Part shown: one piece after another, positions 49,544 to 60,500 of the stretch | Numbering within the stretch: the stretch's first letter is position 1 | Layout: each line of letters opens with the position of its first letter | NCBI GenBank assembly: GCA_016930375.1 | Contig: JAFGGU010000035.1 | Location: 37,571-101,570, forward strand | Length of the DNA: 64,000 bases | Source: Bacteroidales bacterium | GTDB taxonomy: Bacteria; Bacteroidota; Bacteroidia; Bacteroidales; UBA10428 | Direction: 5' to 3' | Made by a program: the position numbers and the translations under genes | Notes under the pieces: generated by a model | The model's input: the letters and a program-made list of their open reading frames with translations, nothing else | Told to the model about the DNA's origin: nothing | The model's database searches: none

Positions 49544-50476
49544 CTAGAGATTCTCCAGATGCTGGATCGGACTTGTAACAGGAGTCGGGTTCACAAAAAT
49601 TCTGTAAGTGCCGGCAGCGGTCACAGCGGTCAGCGCATCCATTGATTTGCGGCTGATGCGGTCCGTAAAACCTGTAATGGCAACATCATAATAACCGTAT
49701 TGCGCTGCAGGCAAAACAATGGCCAAACCATCTGTTGAGGTGGTGGGTGTACCATTGGCAGCCCTGGCTAAAACTGACTCCGCAATAACATTGGCATCGG
49801 TAACAGTTCCAATAGGATCTGCCACGGTAAGCGTATAGGTAGCGGGTGCGCTTGCTGCGCCACCGTTATAGGATACGGTATAAGTAACATCCCAGTCGCC
49901 CAAACCTGTTATATTCAAAGGAACATAGAAGGTGGAGCCCGGTGCAGTACTGCAACCGCCACCCTGCGTGCCGTTAAAAGCAACAGTTGGTGCAGCCAAA
50001 ACAAACACGTTTCTTACTTCCGGTGTGAGGTCGGCACAACCAAAGGCAAAGTTGCCTGCGCCAAGCGGATTACTATGCTCGGTGGCTCTCAATACATACT
50101 GAGTTCCGGCAACGGCAGGCGCAGCCCAGGTGACTGAAATTTCATTTTCTTCCACCCAGGGAGCCAAACCTTCACCTACTGTCAATGCACCATCAGTATA
50201 GGTTGCCGGTGTGATGGCAAGCGGAGCCAGCAATGAAGTCAATACTTCCCACTGGAATTCCGAATAATCCATGGTACCGGCGGTTGCCATAGCTCCTATC
50301 GTTCCATCGGGAGCAACATAGTAAGGAACCCGACTGCCAATGGTTACATAATCAGAGGTGGTTGTAACAGCATCATAAGTTGCCGTAGGCCCGACATACT
50401 GGGCAAAGGCACCCAAACCAGCAAAAGCGAATAAAGCGACAATTGCAGTCAATCTCAAAAAACTCATCTTCTTCAT
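49544..50476 (-). CDS. secreted beta-rich protein with TDRISRK motif and P-x-T-x-P tail (paralogue 2)
   Basis: The start at 50476 gives a standard signal peptide (MKKMSFLRLTAIVALFAF, cleavage at GAFAQ); an upstream ATG at 50518 would overlap the spacer. The 310-residue product is all-beta and low in charge. Two Ig-like modules are likely. The last 60 residues align with those of the preceding gene: AAQYGYYDVAITGFTDRISRK, then a strand, then the tail PVTSPIQHLENL at the very end. No T9SS domain is recognised. It sits between its paralogue and the type B-domain gene. Confidence 0.82.
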   Translation of the reverse strand: MKKMSFLRLTAIVALFAFAGLGAFAQYVGPTATYDAVTTTSDYVTIGSRVPYYVAPDGTIGAMATAGTMDYSEFQWEVLTSLLAPLAITPATYTDGALTVGEGLAPWVEENEISVTWAAPAVAGTQYVLRATEHSNPLGAGNFAFGCADLTPEVRNVFVLAAPTVAFNGTQGGGCSTAPGSTFYVPLNITGLGDWDVTYTVSYNGGAASAPATYTLTVADPIGTVTDANVIAESVLARAANGTPTTSTDGLAIVLPAAQYGYYDVAITGFTDRISRKSMDALTAVTAAGTYRIFVNPTPVTSPIQHLENL

Positions 50477-50518
50477 CTTCTTAGTATTAAATTGTTTTTG
50501 TAAGTATTCTATTTTCAA

Positions 50519-51364
50519 TTAAATGTTCGGTACATGATATATCGGACCGGTAACAGGAGTGCGATATACATACATATCAATGCGGTTATCCGTAATTGTA
50601 CCCAGGACATCGGTAACCGGCTTGCGTGAAATGCGGTCTGTTACGCTGTTGATAACAACATAGTAAATACCATACTGGGCGGCCCCGGTCAATGTCACAT
50701 CATAGGAGGCGGCGCCTTCGTCTATATCCAGATCCTGTGCAGCGATCAGAACCGTTGCATCTGGGTTGTAAACTGTGTAATTGATACGTACATTGCCATC
50801 AGCAACCGCGGTTGATAAAGTTACCGGCAACGTAAAAGTTTGCTCGGGATCATTGGTACATACCGAAGCGGGATCAGTGCCAAATGTAGCCGTAGGCACG
50901 GGAAGAATGGCAACAGGAATGGTTGTCAACGGCCCGGTGCAGGAAGCAGGAGCAGGCGAATTTTCCTGAACATTTAATTCGATGGTACCAGTACCTGACC
51001 ATGTTACCTGCTGGTAATTACCAAATGCCGCATAACCGGCCACATTGGCATTAACTCCGGCAGCCGTTCCGGTTGCACCTGTAAAAGTCCAGGCAAAGGC
51101 ATCCGTTAAGGTTCCCGTTAAGGGCGAAGTATAGGAAGGATTGGCAGTTGCATCCGGCAATGCATAATACCTCATCACGCTTCCGGTAGTAACCGAGTCG
51201 GTGTTTTCAGGGGCGACTGCAATTCCAGAGGAATTATAGCCATGTCGTGACAGCGTTTCGCCGTTTACGCCCGGTATTGTGGCAGGTTGTGCAAATGTCG
51301 CTGACAAACCCATAGCCACAAAGGCAAAGGTAAATAAACCTCTTAAAATGGTAGACTTTTTCAT
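50519..51364 (-). CDS. secreted beta-rich protein with TDRISRK motif and P-x-T-G-P tail (paralogue 1)
   Basis: The start at 51364 gives a signal peptide (MKKSTILRGLFTFAFVAMG, cleavage at TFAQ). The 281-residue product has two Ig-like beta-modules; the second includes CTNDPEQTFTLPV. Near the end it has AAQYGIYYVVINSVTDRISRK, and it terminates in PVTGPIYHVPNI. The same two blocks occur at the same distance from the C-terminus in the next gene. The family is not recognised. It follows the giant adhesin gene by 161 bp and precedes its paralogue by 42 bp. Confidence 0.82.
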   Translation of the reverse strand: MKKSTILRGLFTFAFVAMGLSATFAQPATIPGVNGETLSRHGYNSSGIAVAPENTDSVTTGSVMRYYALPDATANPSYTSPLTGTLTDAFAWTFTGATGTAAGVNANVAGYAAFGNYQQVTWSGTGTIELNVQENSPAPASCTGPLTTIPVAILPVPTATFGTDPASVCTNDPEQTFTLPVTLSTAVADGNVRINYTVYNPDATVLIAAQDLDIDEGAASYDVTLTGAAQYGIYYVVINSVTDRISRKPVTDVLGTITDNRIDMYVYRTPVTGPIYHVPNI

Positions 51365-51525
51365 ACGTGTTCTGTTTTTAGATTTCATTTTGTTTATAAT
51401 TGATTATTGAGATTTTATAATATTTCTGTTGGATAATGCTATTTTGATCTTTTCGTATACGCAATGTCATTTTTTTTGTTTTTCCATGGCTTCATCCTTA
51501 TTGACTATCCTTTTTTTTCCTGTGA

Positions 51526-54500
51526 TCAATCATTGGGATTTCGGTATAAGGGTCCTGTTATGGGCAGGAGCTGAACCGTGACATCCAGTGTAAGGGCGGA
51601 ACTGGTTCCACAGCCGTTGGTTGTGGTGACACTGATCGTGCCGCTGGTGGCAGATGTACTATAATCCACAGAAACGGAATTACCGGTACCTGTGATTGTA
51701 GCTCCTGATCCGGAATAACTCCAGTTATATGTAACAGTTAGATCATTCAGAACGGAGTAAGCAACACCACTTTGCCCCTGGCACACCTCATTATCACTTG
51801 AAGTGAATGCGCCCGGCTGAACCGGCAAAAGCGGAAAATCAATAATCACATTATCCGAAGATGCACAGGTACCGTTACTGATTGTCCAGGTCAGGGTATA
51901 CGTTGTTCCATTGTTACCGCTAAAAGAACTGTTGTTAACTGTTGGCTGCTGCACTGTTCCTCCTGTTCCTCCAGTTATTGTCCAAAGACCGGTTCCAACT
52001 GTGGGAGCATTTCCCGCCAGTGCAGCGCTTGTTCCGCCGCAAATGGACTGATCGCTTCCGGCACTTGCTGTCGTAGGAACAGTATAGGTGGTAACAATTC
52101 CCGGATCAACAACACCTGTACCTATCGGACCTGCATGGGGAGGATTGTTAAAAGTGAATCCTGTCAGCTGATAGGTAGCTCCTGTGGCATCTGTAGGCAA
52201 TACATAAGGGAGTGAACTCACAGTGACCGGTGCCTGTGCAACGCCATCTTTCTTGTAGGCCAAAATGTAATTCAGGTTGATAGGAACAGAGGCTGTGAAT
52301 GTAACAGGGATTCCGGCTGCACCGCATACAGGCCCTGAGGGAGTCAATGATGCCCGAGGCTTTGTAACATTGATGCAAGCTGTAGTGAAATTCTCTGAGC
52401 CTGATGCAGATATCGTAATTCTTGAAGATGTGTATACTGTACCATTATTATTATTTCCGGTGGCATCGGATGCAATTTCTTCCCAGCTTGTAGTTCCGGA
52501 ATTGTATTGGGCAACACGCATATCGGTCAGTCCGTTTTCCGTCATCAAAGGTGTAAGATCACTCAGGGGATCCCATTGAATGTTAATTACTGCTCTGCTT
52601 CCCGATGGTGCGCTTACAGTCCAGAATTCATCGGAATTGACATAAGAAAGCGGTGAAGTGAGACTTGTATAAGTCGGATTTGGTGTGAAATACTCGGCAG
52701 TCCATAAAATTGTTCCAGTCCGTGAGGATGAAACTGACATTTTATTGCCCAATTCCGTTCCCTGTCCGATCGGGAAAAGGAAATTGTCTCCCTGGTTAAT
52801 ACTTTTTGTCAAAGGTCCGTTCACGAAGGAAGAGGCACTTCCGCCTGATGGAACCACACAGTTAATGGCAGTATTGGTAATTGTGAGCGTATTGGAAGAC
52901 GTGGTGTTTATGTTACCGTTGGTAAGCATAAGATTCCCGCTGACTTCGATGGCTCCGCCGGCATTAATGGTAAGACCTGCCGTATTATCAATTTCCAGGT
53001 TATTGAAACTGTTGGCTCCGGTGAAATCACCCAGGGCGCCGCCAAGGGTTTGTGCTGCCGAACCGGCAAAGGATATAGTTGCTCCGGCTCCTGAACCACT
53101 GATGAAAGCACCTGAATTGTACCTTTCCATGGTTCCCTGTATGGTGAGCATACGGTTATTGGTACTGTTATTGAGTGTCGGACCATCAATCAGCAGTTGC
53201 TGACATATGGTGAGATCTTTATTGGGCAATGTCCTGGTTCCTGTACCCGTAAAATGCAAGCGCGGGATTGAGCTATACAGATCGGCAACAATTGCATAAT
53301 CAGTATTTCCGCCGAATTCCAGAATGCTGTTGCCGGAACAATCCAGGAAATCATTGTATTTACCAGCCGGTAGAGTGCCGCCTTCGAGATAAAGAGTGCC
53401 TCCTCCGGAAACGGTTCCAAAATTATGACCAAAATAAGGAGAAATGACGTTGAGCTGTCCGTTAATTTCGGTCCGGTATGCTGAACAATAATTTGCATCA
53501 GCACTGATCTCATGATCAACGATAACGATAAAGCCATTGGGTCCTCCGACAGGGCAAGGATAAGCATCACCCCCGGTCTGGATCCAGTTGGTTTCATCTG
53601 ACCATACTCCATCGGCTATGCTGGTATATTCGGGAACATTATCCGGAATGGCCGGGTCAATACCAGCCGTATATTCACCGCTGAGATTATCTGTATTGTT
53701 ATAATTATAGGTGATGGTGTTTGCAGCTTCGTCAACATTATCGGTTGCAGGACCGGGTGCTGCTTTGATCCAGCTTGTGCCGGGTATCAGCAGCCTGGCT
53801 GCAATATAATCACCCTCAGTATTCGAGCCGGTTACGGCAACGTCATCATTCAGATAACTGAGCACAATATTTCCGTTAAATCCATCAATACCTGAACTTT
53901 CAATTTCCCAATAGTACTGCAACACGTTGGTATTGTCAAACACACCCGGGTGATGGTCATTGATGTTGTTCAGCCGGATTGATCCGACATTCGTGTTGGA
54001 AGTATAGGTTAAAACAGCGGGTGTATATTTTGCTGCCGTACCCAGGGGATAAGTAAAGGTCTGCGCAGGTCCGCTGTATATGCCAAAGTACTTATTAATC
54101 CCTACATTGCTGAAGACACCATCCGATGCGATCATCTTTGCAGCGCTGAAAGAACTTCCTTCAATATTGCTGTTAAGTCCAAGCGTCAGCAGGTATTGAT
54201 TGATATCAAAAACGCCGTTCGTCAGGATCAGGTTTTTCTGCAATGTAATATCGTTAAGAGTTCTGGCTCCTTCAGTATTATCCAGTTCCAAACGCCCGAA
54301 ACTTCCTGTTCCCGATACATACTGCAACTCCGATCCATTCAGGATCACACCTCCGGTTGCCGCATCTCCGTCATAATTGGCATTGTTGATGAGGTCTCCC
54401 TCAACATTAATATCATACGTGCTTCCCAATAACTGACCGGAATTTAGTGTAAGATCATTATACACTGTAATATTCCTGATCAGCGACAAGGATGTCACCG

Positions 54501-57500
54501 GTGCAACCAGCAAATCATAAAAATCAGTTGCTGAGGAACCCTGAAGGGTTTGAACGCCCCCGCTGAAGGTGGTCAGGTTATCATAATGATTGTAGGTGCC
54601 ATTGTTGGTAAAATCACCGTTGACTGTTACATCAATGTCAAAATTGGTATTTGCATCAAAAAAGCTTACGTTGTTAGATAGGGTCAGATCTCCGTTAAGA
54701 ACCAACGGGGAGATCAAAAGTGTGACGGTTGCATTCCTGGCTGTAGCTGCGGTCTTACCGATTATGGTCAGGTGGTTCAGGGGAACATTGGCATCCAGTA
54801 TGTAACTTTGTACTTCATTAACCACCGGACCCACAGGCGGAATCTGGGTAAAGATGATTTCACCGCCTGTAACGGAACTGGTTTCCGGTCTCAGGTAGAG
54901 GTCGCCGTATGTATTGCCTCCTCCGCCCCGGACAATGGTAAGTGTTCCGCCCGACATATTGAAGGAGCTTCCCTCATTGAGAATCTCAAGTTTTGCATTT
55001 GTTGTAATGTCGTTCTGACCGTTTATAACGACGGTACCGCCGCTTTGGGTAAAGTCCAGGATACCGTTGGTCGTGGCCGGATTCCGTCGGATCTGGCCAT
55101 TCACGACCAATGTACCGCCCTGTATTTCAATTTCAGAATAACCACCTCCGGAATATTCAATGTCATTATTATTTGCTGTCGTTCCATTGGTAGGACCAAC
55201 GTATACATTACCGTTAATGATGGTCAGTTTTCCGTTTAAATAGAGATCATTTGTATTGGATCCTGAATTGGCGATCAATATATTCCTGTTGCCTGAATTT
55301 GCATAATCAACGTACAAACCTGCTGTGGCTGGAATGGTGAATGCGCTACCCTGAGTAATCGTAAAATCGGAATTAGGATTGGTTCGCATATATCTCAGCG
55401 TTCCATTCTGCAAGGTAAGCCAATTATCATTCAGGGTAGTTAAAGTACCTGCTATATCGCAGGTCAGTGTTGTACCCTGTGAAATTCCTTTATTTACTCT
55501 TACGTTCGCAAATGTTGTGTTAGGCTGGCTTCCGGTGGCCGGAGTAATACCGGTATTGGTTATAAAGCTACTATTGGAACCGAAGAAAATAACGTCAGCT
55601 TTTCGTGTACCGGAGACATAAAATCTTACATTGCTGCCGGCATCGCCCGCAAGCGGATAAGTCATATCATTGTTGGAATTGTTAATAAGACTTCCTCCGA
55701 TCGACATGGTATTTGCATAAGAACTGCCATAGACATCAATACCTGCACCAGGATCCACGATTACATCGCCATCAATAATAATATTCTGTGCTGTTGCTCC
55801 ATTTCCCATGTACAGAAATGATCCCCCCTGTAGAAAGAAATTGCCTTTGACGGTTACCGTTTTTGCTACAATAACACCATAGTCCGATGTCCATGTCATT
55901 GCAAGCCATGAGCGCCAGTCCTGACCTCTGGTGATCAGATCCCCAAGGACGGTCATACTTGGAATATTAGGAAATATTATATTTGATCCACCCAGTGGTG
56001 ACAAAATAACTGTTCCATAAGTACTGGTATTGGCTGGCAGAATAAATATAGCACCGGGATTGGAATTTGTTGTATAAAATTCAGTAGTGCCCCTGTTTGC
56101 GTTAAAATCGGTAAAGTCACCTGAAGGGAAAACATAATTTCCCGGGGAAGTTTGTCTTGTTGTAAGCCTAAAATTTCCGTTACCATTGGGATGTGTTTGA
56201 ACCATACCAAAATTGCATCCGGGATTATAACCGATATCCAGGGCAGAACCCCTTTCAATTTGCAAAGAAGCACAGTTTCTTACATCCGTGTTGGCTGTAT
56301 TGAGAACAGTTCCCAGGTAAATAGAATCATTGCCCCCGATTATTACAATATCATTTGTATTTGGTACATTGCCTCCCGTATTTGCTGGTCCTGTGTGACT
56401 GGTATATGACCAGCTATTTGCATTACTCCATAATCCATTTCCCGCTCCGGCACCATTTATTCTGCTGTAGAATATTGTGGGTGTACCAAATGGATCGGTG
56501 GCATCATCATCTCCCGCCGTATAATCACCGTCAATAAATGTCACTCCCTGCAGGAACGTGCCGGCGCCGGGTTCTCCGACTATGTTGCCAGATTCATCCA
56601 CATCAGTAATGTCTCCCTTTGTCCATGTATAGGCCGAAGCATCGTAACGCGCCGCCAGATACCCTGCTTCTGTAATATCTCCCCCGGTAATGACATCGTT
56701 TTCATTGTATGTATATCCCTGATTGACGGTGGCGCCGCCAAGTGTAAAACCATTCGATTTTACGCGCCAGAAATAAGTCAGACTTCTGCCGTTGTTGGTG
56801 GTGGCCGGATGTTCATAACCTACTGGTATAACGGTTATACTTCCCAGTGCTGTTGGTGTTCCGGTAAAACCGATGGTGGCCGGTGTGTAATAAGGTAAAG
56901 CGGAATGACTTGTAGAAACGGATCCAATCGGAAAGGTGAGGGCAGAACCGGAGGGATAATTCAATGTAAGTCCACCGTCACCCGCTCCTCCACTTGTCTG
57001 GATATACCTGTTCGTACCTGCGTTGGCAATGGTTGCAGTTGAAGTGAGTTCCAGACCGTAGCTACCGATATTGAACAATTTATCCTGCGAAAATGTCAGG
57101 GTGCCATTGATTACCATATCAGCTGCAAGAGAAACCGGTGCAGCCGATGCATCCGTGTTGTTCAGCTCGAGATTCTGAAATATGCCATCTCCGTCACCGC
57201 TGATTACCTGCGGATCATCATCGGCCATCATAATTTTCCCGGCGCCTGAATGTATTCCTGAATTGTAAAGATAGGAGGTTGTTGTTGTTGCAGAAGTAGT
57301 GAAGTTAATGGTTTTCCCGCCGTCTGCCAGGTTACAGTTCATGATCATCATCGAATCGGCAACCGACAGGTTGGATTGCGATCCCGCCAGGGTAAGCGTG
57401 GTGCCTGCCGGTTTATCGAGTTTTAGTTTTTTGAGCGCCAATGCCGATGCTGTATTGATCGTGAAGCTCTGATTTCCCGTACCATTGAATATGGTCCAGT

Positions 57501-60500
57501 TATTTCCCGGTGTATAGGTGGTTCCGCTGGCGACACTCATATTGCCACCTACCGAAACGTTCAGACCGTTTGCGTCGAAATCGCCTGAAGTCAGGGTCAG
57601 ATTGTTGATTACCCTTAAGTGATAGGTGTTAAGGAGTACTACTGAGGCACTGCTTGCCCTGTTGATGGTGAGGTTTCCCAGGGAGGCATTGGACAGAATG
57701 ATATGATTGGGTGAATTTGTGCCGGTTCCATTGGTGGGAATTAGCTCCAGCGTACCACCGGTAACATTGATATTGCCCGTGGAAGACAGAACTTCAAAAA
57801 CCTTTTGCTGTGCAGCTACCGAACCATTTCCGCAAACATCATAAATCCGTATTGTTCCTCCGGATAAGGCCAGCACATTGGCTGCATCATTTAAATTGAA
57901 CGTGCCCTTAATACCTTCAAGTCCTGCCGTGGATCTTGTGGTATTTAAGGTACCTGTGGTTACATTGGTCAGATCGCTCATGCTGGAATAGGCGGATGGA
58001 GTGCGCTGAAAACGGCCACGCAGGTAGAATGTACCCCCTGACTGGTCGAATGAGGCAAGTCCGCCTGCACCTCCTGCGGCACGGAACTGTTTGGCGTCAA
58101 TGGTACCTCCCCTGATTACGAATTGCCCGGAAGCCAGGTCCCAGGTGATGAATCCGCCGGATTCACGGGTCGAAAAATAACCGTCATTGATCTGTATCTT
58201 TCCGTATATGGAAAATGAACTGCAGCCTCCCTGACCAACACCATTCACCAGGCCGCTGCCACCGGATACACCATATGCGACATTTACCTCCTGGTAATCA
58301 TCTGCGGTGGATAGTACTACTACCTCTGGACCATCAAGGATAAGAGCACCATTTGCCGGAATATAGAAATCCGAATTCGGTCCGCCTGTTCCTGAATCGC
58401 ATGTACCTTCAGAGAGTGAAGGAATCGTGGTCAGTCCTTTTAAAACCAGGGTACCCGTCCGGATCCAAAGCGCTTTTTTCAGGTTCGGATTGCTGCCGCC
58501 TCCGTCACCTCCGGATGTATTGGCCCCGAAAAGCCTGAAATTAGCGTATGCCGAAGAATAAACCGTGAGTGAATAACTCTGGTCCACTCCCTTGTCAAGC
58601 ACCAGATTATAGAAATCAGTAGTATTGTTGCAGGTAAGTGTATTGTTGGTTGCCCCCCTGAAATATACGGTGGCAAAACCACTTGTGGCTCCAACCGTTG
58701 TGGGCGGGAATGCATTGAATATCGGATAGGCTAGGTTTGTGAATTTCACCGTGCCGTTATTGGTAAAATCACCGTACAGGGTTATGGAATGCGATTGCGC
58801 GTAATAGTAATTAATATAAGGTGCAGTTCCGCCATAAATACCTGTGGGTGTTGTAGTGGAATTCGTGACCCCCGTTCCAACAGTAAGAGAGGCTCCTGCA
58901 TCAACTGTAACATCACCGTTTATTGTCAGTTCTCTTCTGTCGCCGGTATCGTCATTGATCCGGTAGGTTCCCTGTTTCACGTGCAAATCGCCGTTCAAAA
59001 CAAGGTTATTCATCTGTGTGGCCGTGAATCCCGGTGCGTTAATGCGCAGGTTATTATAGGCAGTTTGGGTAACCAACAGGTCAAAATTCGCGGTATTATA
59101 ATATTCAGTTGTTCCGCCACCGGCATTTACGAATGTATTAACAGCAGCTGCCGGAAAACTGGTTGATGCGAGTTTGAGGGTGCCCTGTCCTTTTAATTCA
59201 GCCAATCCTGACGTAAATCCATAGGTAGCCATATCAATGGTTCCACCGCTGTTGATGTTGATCTCGAGCCCTGTGGAAGCAATATTTGCCGGAAGACTGA
59301 CGGTTCTGCCATCGAGAATTACCACTGCATCATTATCACCGGGTACCGTGGTTCCTACCTGCGTGGTTCCGCCGGGATCCGATGTCCAGGTAGTCGGGTT
59401 ATTCCAGCTTCCTGTCTGGTAAGAATAATAAGTTCCCAGGGCACTGGCTGTCCAGGATGTTAGGGTTGTTCCTATATTGGTGGTACTAGTAACTGTAAAG
59501 CCGTTTGCCCCAAAGCTTGCAGTACCTGCCGGAACCTGCCATGCTCCTGCATCAGGCTTTACCCAGATATTGGTTGGTGCAGCCGGCGCGTCTGCCGGGT
59601 CATAGGTGAATGTAGCTGTAATGGTTTTTCCGGTAGTAGAAGTGATAATGTCCCAGTAGCGGTTGAGACTTTTTGAGCCTAACGCTGCTGAGGGAATTGC
59701 CCTGATACTCATTGTTCCGGAAATAGTGCCGGAAATGGCTGAAACGCTAACGGGAGAGTAATAACCTCCCGAGCCGATGGGGTAGAGTATGGGCAGGTTG
59801 GTATTCTGGACATTTCGTATGAAATAGCCTGTGCCATTAGTTTCGACCATGCTGGTGGAGTTCGGTGTACCCTGGATGGCAGTGGTTGCGTTGTTTGTTA
59901 GGGTGAGATTGGAATTACCCAGTTGTAATACGCCGGAATTGAAGTTTAAAACTCCGGCAACTGATAAGGCACCCGCAAGTGTCTTGATTCCGCCATTGGA
60001 AACGATAAGATTTTGATAATTATTGCTGGCAAAAACCTGCTGGTCTCCCGTCCTGTTATAATTAACCGTACTGCCTGAACCGGCTGTGGTATTAAAGGTG
60101 CTGATGTCATTGCTTGAACCGGCCAGGTTGAGTGCATGGGACTGGCCAGCACCTTGCATGGTAATTGTGCCGGTCACATTTACAAGATCACCTGTAAGGT
60201 TAATAGTGCTTGCTGCAGTACCAAAATTTAGCGTTCCATCTAAAGTAAGATTTCCACCAATATGGATAGTTTTTGATGACGTTCCCAGCGTTAAGGTTAC
60301 ACCATTGTTAATGGTAGCTGCATTAACTACAGTAAAACCAAGATTGGCTGTCTTGGTATTACCGCCTGCCGCAACAAAGTTGTAAAAGCTTATTGTGCCG
60401 GTTCCAGTTCCATTGATGTTCTGAGCTGCATTGGGCAAAAATGTAAATGTACCTGCTGTTGCATTAAGTGCATTAGCAGCATTGCTGTTGTTGGTGAAAT

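Noticed and set aside
52685..53203. Plus-strand frames inside the giant adhesin gene (also 54772-55239, 58789-59166 and 60431-60898)
   Set aside because: They are shadow frames of a low-complexity, Asn/Gly/Thr-rich coding region; none has a signal peptide or recognisable domain.
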